A stretch of 64,000 nucleotides of DNA from CAG-582 sp964636965 (GTDB taxonomy: Bacteria > Bacillota_I > Bacilli_A > RF39 > UBA660), in assembly GCA_964636965.1 (NCBI GenBank), contig CAZWST010000001.1, forward strand, positions 1 through 64,000. The letters run 5' to 3'. The first letter of the stretch is position 1. Every line of letters begins with the position of its first letter. Shown piece by piece: positions 60,799 through 64,000 of the stretch. The notes below the pieces were generated by a model that worked only from the letters and a program-made list of their open reading frames with translations, searched no databases and had not been told where the DNA came from. The translations under genes were made by a program, and so were the position numbers.

Positions 60799-61134
60799 AT
60801 GGATATAAAACGTGTAAAAATATTTGTAACAGTACCTGTAGAAAATGTTAATGAGGTAAGAAATGCTGTATGTGAGGTTGGAGCAGGTGTGATAGGTAAT
60901 TATACTTATTGTACTTCATCAACTAAATCAGTAGGTACATTTATGCCAAATGATAATGCAAATCCGTATATAGGTGAAAATAATAAAATGGAGTTTGTTG
61001 ATGAAGAAAAGCTTGAGTTTGTGTGTGATAAGGATTTAGTAAAAACTGTTTTAGCTAAATTAAGAGAAGTACATCCTTATGAGGAACCAGCTATAGATAT
61101 AGTTCCTTTACTTGATGAAGAATTTTTTATCTAG
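60799..61134 (+). CDS. NIF3/YqfO-type PII-like domain protein, 111 aa
   Basis: The pattern is that of the insert domain of NIF3/YqfO proteins, here on its own: IFVTVPVENVNEVRNAVCEV, GAGVIGNYTYCTSSTKSVGT, KMEFVDEEKLEFVCDKDLV and the ending LREVHPYEEPAIDIVPL. In full NIF3 this domain sits between two dimetal-binding halves, which are absent. Free-standing versions are known, with unknown function. AAAGGAG precedes the ATG. It overlaps or abuts the following ASCH-like gene. Confidence 0.82.
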   Translation: MDIKRVKIFVTVPVENVNEVRNAVCEVGAGVIGNYTYCTSSTKSVGTFMPNDNANPYIGENNKMEFVDEEKLEFVCDKDLVKTVLAKLREVHPYEEPAIDIVPLLDEEFFI

Positions 61135-61147
61135 AATGTACTTCTTA

Positions 61148-61492
61148 ATGAAAACGTATGAATATAAAATAAAAAAAGATGTATATGATTTAATTAAGTC
61201 TGGACTTAAGAATACTGAATATAGACTTAAAAATGAAAAAAGTGAAAGTATAAATAAGGGTGACTTAATAGTTTTTAGTGTTCAAGATAATGATAATTAC
61301 AAAATAACCGTGAGAGTTTTAGATAAGTTTATTTATGATAATTTGGACTCCTTATGGGAAGCTAAAGAACTAACAAATAATAATGTTTTAAATTTAACTA
61401 AAGATGAGTTTATAGAAAAATTTAATATGATATTTGGTGAAGATAAAGTTTCTTCAAGTAAAATAATCGGGATTAGTTTTGAATTAATTTAA
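61148..61492 (+). CDS. ASCH-like domain protein, about 115 aa
   Basis: The motif DLIKSGLKNTEYRLKNEKSE gives the G-x-K-x-x-E-x-R signature, followed by INKGDLIVFSVQD and the strand KITVRVLDKFIYDNLDSLWE. It is a fourth ASCH-type protein in the window. The start is uncertain: ATG codons at 61112, 61115, 61136 and 61148 are in frame and none has a clear RBS. I chose the one that begins the domain (MKTYEYKI); translation may depend on the upstream gene. Confidence 0.65.
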   Translation: MKTYEYKIKKDVYDLIKSGLKNTEYRLKNEKSESINKGDLIVFSVQDNDNYKITVRVLDKFIYDNLDSLWEAKELTNNNVLNLTKDEFIEKFNMIFGEDKVSSSKIIGISFELI

Positions 61493-61542
61493 AACGTTTA
61501 CATAGATAGTTTGGTAATATTTAGAAATAAATGATAATTATG

Positions 61543-61551
61543 TGATATAAT
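61543..61551 (+). promoter_or_regulatory. Extended -10 promoter (TGATATAAT)
   Basis: TGA-TATAAT ahead of the gene at 61579, with GAGAGGA as RBS. Confidence 0.6.
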
Positions 61552-61578
61552 AAATATATAATGAGAGGATTTTAGAAT

Positions 61579-62112
61579 ATGGAAGCACGTGAAAAAATAG
61601 AAAATTTATTTAGAATTGCAATGCGATACTATGGAAAAGAAGTTGGACTTCAATCAAGTCAACATTTTGGAATTGATCAAATACGTGATAGTGAACTTGA
61701 AAGTGAAGGTAAATATAAATTTATGATGCAATATGGTTTTCCTCAATCGGGAGCTGTTTGTATTCATTTTACTTATGCACCTGAAGAAAGTGAAGTTGCT
61801 TTAGATAAAGTATCAGTTTATGCTTTACCAGAGGGAGAACAAGCTTTTGTTGCAAATATGGCACCAACTTATCAAGAAGGACCAGTAAGTGTATCATTAA
61901 ATTTTGGAATGGATTTGGGAACAATTGAGCATACTACTTCTGCTGAAATAGATGCAAACCCTAACGCTTTAAAAATGCTTGATGTTGCTACATCAGATTT
62001 ACTTAAGGGTCAAATTTTAGGAGACTGTATGGTTGCTGTACCTGAAGGAAGTGACACAATTCCTTGTTGTACAAGTAGAAAGATAGAAAAAGATAAAGGA
62101 AAAGGAAGATAA
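61579..62112 (+). CDS. Protein of unknown function, 177 aa
   Basis: A soluble protein with a helical start (AREKIENLFRIAMRYYGKEV) and a beta-rich middle (SGAVCIHFTYAPEESEVALD, PVSVSLNFGMDLG). The last part has a C-C pair (DTIPCCTSRK) and a basic tail. I know no family. A terminator overlaps its end. Confidence 0.55.
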   Translation: MEAREKIENLFRIAMRYYGKEVGLQSSQHFGIDQIRDSELESEGKYKFMMQYGFPQSGAVCIHFTYAPEESEVALDKVSVYALPEGEQAFVANMAPTYQEGPVSVSLNFGMDLGTIEHTTSAEIDANPNALKMLDVATSDLLKGQILGDCMVAVPEGSDTIPCCTSRKIEKDKGKGR

Positions 62113-62138
62113 AGATTTTAATCTTTATCTTTTTTTAT
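62106..62138 (+). terminator. Rho-independent terminator
   Basis: AAGATAAAGAT / ATCTTTATCTT with loop TTTA (62106-62131) and a T run. Confidence 0.88.
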
Positions 62139-62204
62139 CTTATTTATAATATAGTTAATTATTATATTATATAGTATAATATTATTAGATTGAGGTAATT
62201 AATT

Positions 62205-62657
62205 ATGAGTACTAATGATGAGCTTTTAGATAGATTAGAAAAAATATTAAATGAAAATAAAGATAAAAGAATTTGTGTAATTGGCACAACCTGTACTGGT
62301 AAATCAACATTAATAAAAAATCTTAATATGGGGTTAGATATGGATGATGCAATATTTCCTTTATTAACTAAAGAAGAAACTGATTATGTTTGTAGTACTC
62401 CATGGACCGTAGAAATTGGTAAAAAAATGGATGAACTTGTAAGAACAAGGTTATCAATTACAAAAGGTGTTCCCATGTTTGGTACAGTACTTTTGGATTG
62501 TGATTTAATAATATATTTGCATATAAGTGATGAATTATTAAGAATTAGAACTAATTTAAGAAATGCTGATTTTATAAATGCTAAAAATATGCAACAAAAA
62601 ATAGAAGATGAAATTTGTAAATCTAATATTGATACAATTACTTTAGAAGTTAAGTAA
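62205..62657 (+). CDS. P-loop NTPase, small kinase-like, 150 aa
   Basis: The Walker A loop is ICVIGTTCTGKSTLIKNL. The short length, the strand TVLLDCDLIIYLHISDELL and the following arginine-rich helix (RIRTNLRNADF) resemble adenylate/uridine-kinase-like proteins that phosphorylate small molecules. The lid and substrate regions are divergent, so the substrate is unknown. The last transglutaminase-like gene begins 11 nt after its stop. Confidence 0.72.
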   Translation: MSTNDELLDRLEKILNENKDKRICVIGTTCTGKSTLIKNLNMGLDMDDAIFPLLTKEETDYVCSTPWTVEIGKKMDELVRTRLSITKGVPMFGTVLLDCDLIIYLHISDELLRIRTNLRNADFINAKNMQQKIEDEICKSNIDTITLEVK

Positions 62658-62668
62658 GAAGGTTATTT

Positions 62669-63616
62669 ATGAATTTTAGTGTAGAAGATTTAAGAGATTT
62701 AATTAGGTCAGGTAAAACTAATGATGAAATAAAAAAGTATAGATTAGAGACTCTTAAAAGTGATGAATATAAAAAGTTAAGATATGAAAGCATTAAAGAA
62801 CAGGGTACTGATCAAGTGTTATTCTATGATGGTTTTATTGATTCAGAATTTAATGTTTCCTTTAAAGGTAATATGGCCACTGATGTAATTTATCATATAA
62901 GTAATGATATTGATTTTTATGATTATTTAATAGATTATATAAGAGCAAACATGGATAAAAAAGGAATGAGTTTTAAAGGTCTTATTCAATTAGTAAGAAA
63001 CTATTTTTCTTTAGATATTTATACTCCGTATGGAAAAGTGTCAAAATTATTAAGAGATTTTCAACCTAATAATAGATATTTTGCGAGAGAAAATTTGCCA
63101 TATGTTATACATTATTATAGTCATAGTGACTATGCTGGTAGTCTAGAAGATTTTTCTGAATTATATTTAGATAATTTAAGATATAGCTACTTTAAAGATG
63201 AATCTTTATATATGAGATCTAAGGAATTTTTAAGTTCTATTAACTGGGAAGAAGTTGAAGAAAACTCTGATATAGAGTTAGATTTATCACAACTTAAGGG
63301 TTCTGGAATTGCTGCATGTACAGAGTATTCGATGTTAATACAAAATGCTTTAGCTTTTTTAGGGTATGAGTGTTATATGTTAGGGGGAACCTTGAGTGGT
63401 GTAGATTTTTTAGAAGCTCATAATTTTAATGCTTATCTTACCAAAAAAGGAGAATATAAAATAATTGATGCTTCTCAATGTTGTTGGTCTAATCCTTTGG
63501 TGGGAATTAATTCAGTAGGAGATTTATCAAATATGGATAATGTTCAAGTTGATAATCTATTTGGATTACCAATAAAATATTCATCTGGGCATTTTAAAAA
63601 TAAAACTAAAGAATAG
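62669..63616 (+). CDS. Transglutaminase-like cysteine-domain protein, 315 aa
   Basis: The C-terminal half carries the triad: cysteine 217 in GSGIAACTEYSMLIQNALAF, histidine 251 in FLEAHNFNAYL and aspartate 267 in YKIIDASQ. The N-terminal 200 residues are helical and unrelated to the other copies. There is no signal peptide. It follows the P-loop gene by 11 nt and probably shares its transcript. Substrate unknown. Confidence 0.75.
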   Translation: MNFSVEDLRDLIRSGKTNDEIKKYRLETLKSDEYKKLRYESIKEQGTDQVLFYDGFIDSEFNVSFKGNMATDVIYHISNDIDFYDYLIDYIRANMDKKGMSFKGLIQLVRNYFSLDIYTPYGKVSKLLRDFQPNNRYFARENLPYVIHYYSHSDYAGSLEDFSELYLDNLRYSYFKDESLYMRSKEFLSSINWEEVEENSDIELDLSQLKGSGIAACTEYSMLIQNALAFLGYECYMLGGTLSGVDFLEAHNFNAYLTKKGEYKIIDASQCCWSNPLVGINSVGDLSNMDNVQVDNLFGLPIKYSSGHFKNKTKE

Positions 63617-63620
63617 ATAG

Positions 63621-63853
63621 GATTTATTTAATAAGTATGAGTTAATAGTTTATACAGATTGGTTTTCCAATGATCAAAGAGATAGATTAAAAAAATATAA
63701 TTTAGATAAGTTTTTTTTCTAAAATATATGGATGGATGATTTAGAAATTCCAAATAATATTGGAATATCGACAATTTTTTTAATAGAAAAGCTCTAAAGC
63801 AAGATAAGTGTAAAAAAGTATTTAATTTAGAAACACTTAAAGCAATTCGATAG
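63621..63853 (+). pseudogene. Remnant of a HAD-superfamily gene (C-terminal part)
   Basis: The frame from 63621 reads a HAD-like segment (YELIVYTDWFSNDQRDRLKK, then YNLDKFF), hits an in-frame TAA at 63720-63722, continues in the same frame with MDDLEIPNNIGISTIF, then needs a one-base shift in the T7 run at 63775-63781 to continue FNRKALKQDKCKKVFNLETL and end at TAG 63851-63853. The N-terminal half with the catalytic D-x-D is missing. It occupies most of the otherwise gene-free stretch after 63616. Confidence 0.6.
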
Positions 63854-63869
63854 TGTATTTTTATAAAAT

Positions 63870-63977
63870 AAAAACTTACGAACTAAAATAGTCCGTAAGT
63901 TATTTTTTAATGGAGCCATAGTTGAGTGATTACACAACTTTTTCTCGTATGAGGATGATATATAAATCATCCATCTA
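63870..63977 (-). ncRNA. Putative small RNA or short leader transcript on the minus strand
   Basis: On the minus strand TGC-TATAAT (63983-63991) would start a transcript near 63977. It contains a 7-bp hairpin (GGATGAT / ATCATCC, 63972-63953), a second hairpin GTTG / CAAC (63938-63921) and the terminator stem at 63901-63873 followed by T residues, about 105 nt in all. A 14-codon frame (MDDLYIILIREKVV) begins near its 5' end without an RBS. I recognise no known RNA family. Confidence 0.4.
63873..63907. terminator. Strong bidirectional terminator
   Basis: AACTTACG-A-ACT / AGT-C-CGTAAGTT (63873-63884 and 63890-63901), one mismatch, flanked by A- and T-rich runs. Confidence 0.85.
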
Positions 63978-63982
63978 TAAAT

Positions 63983-63991
63983 ATTATAGCA
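63983..63991 (-). promoter_or_regulatory. Extended -10 promoter on the minus strand (TGCTATAAT)
   Basis: TGC-TATAAT reading towards the terminator at 63873. The -35 region lies at the window edge or beyond it. Confidence 0.5.
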
Positions 63992-64000
63992 CATTTTATT

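Noticed and set aside
14900..63000. tRNA or rRNA genes, CRISPR arrays, insertion sequences or prophage genes
   Set aside because: I looked for conserved tRNA loops, repeat-spacer arrays, transposase motifs and phage structural genes and saw none. Exclusion is by eye only.

Overview
The window is chromosomal DNA from a very AT-rich, low-GC Gram-positive bacterium. TGA serves as a stop codon (for example at 15484-15486 and 44371-44373) and tryptophan is encoded by TGG, so the genetic code is standard and not the Mycoplasma one. Leaders are short. The usual ribosome binding site is AGGTGA or AGGAGG, and most promoters are a TATAAT or TAAAAT box preceded by TGN (extended -10). CotJ coat-type proteins, LysM proteins, a DUF2207 protein, transglutaminase-like proteins and ASCH proteins fit an uncultured gut Bacilli lineage (RF39- or Erysipelotrichales-like). 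That placement is an inference. I see no rRNA, tRNA, CRISPR array, phage module or insertion sequence.

Layout. 1-12.8 kb: end of enolase, a LysM protein with a degenerate amidase domain, a membrane transglutaminase-like protein, a PH-like protein, a starch-binding-type surface protein behind a 17-A promoter tract, a Ca2+ P-type ATPase, a GtrA protein, a cotJ operon with a CotJA-CotJB fusion, a UPF0316 protein and a DUF3419-like protein. 12.8-25.7 kb: envelope glycosylation genes (DUF6020 membrane protein, polyprenyl-phosphate-type glycosyltransferase), many soluble proteins of unknown function, an alpha-CTD-like mini-protein, a UDG-like protein and two neighbouring zincin-like proteins, one with HExxH and one with HQxxH.

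25.7-29.2 kb is the most interesting stretch: a tightly packed operon of an HhH-GPD-like glycosylase, an Fe-S UDG-like protein, an unknown protein and a PurZ-like adenylosuccinate synthetase homologue in which the P-loop aspartate is serine. 29.3-35.1 kb: an FtsX-type ABC exporter preceded by an 11-bp-phased direct repeat, a two-component system and a CxxS thioredoxin-fold protein. 35.1-39.3 kb: lactate dehydrogenase, a membrane-anchored nuclease and a NagZ-like glycosidase.

39.3-48.7 kb is rich in proteins that bind, cut or clean up nucleotides and nucleic acids: DUF1848, three ASCH proteins, an Fe-S endonuclease III-like protein, two Nudix hydrolases, a deoxyribonucleotidase-like HAD protein, a deoxyribosyltransferase-like protein and an RlmN-like radical SAM enzyme. 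48.7-64 kb: DUF2207 protein, another transglutaminase-like protein, a Ppx/GppA-like protein, a methyltransferase, a TetR-controlled FtsX-type ABC operon with two matching operators, an ABC exporter, GNAT, NIF3-like and ASCH proteins, a P-loop protein, a last transglutaminase-like protein, a decayed HAD gene and a probable small RNA on the minus strand.

The recurring theme is handling of non-standard or damaged nucleotides: about a dozen candidate proteins across 22-48 kb plus one ASCH protein at 61 kb. A second theme is retained folds with lost catalytic residues (amidase, zincin, transglutaminase, SDR).
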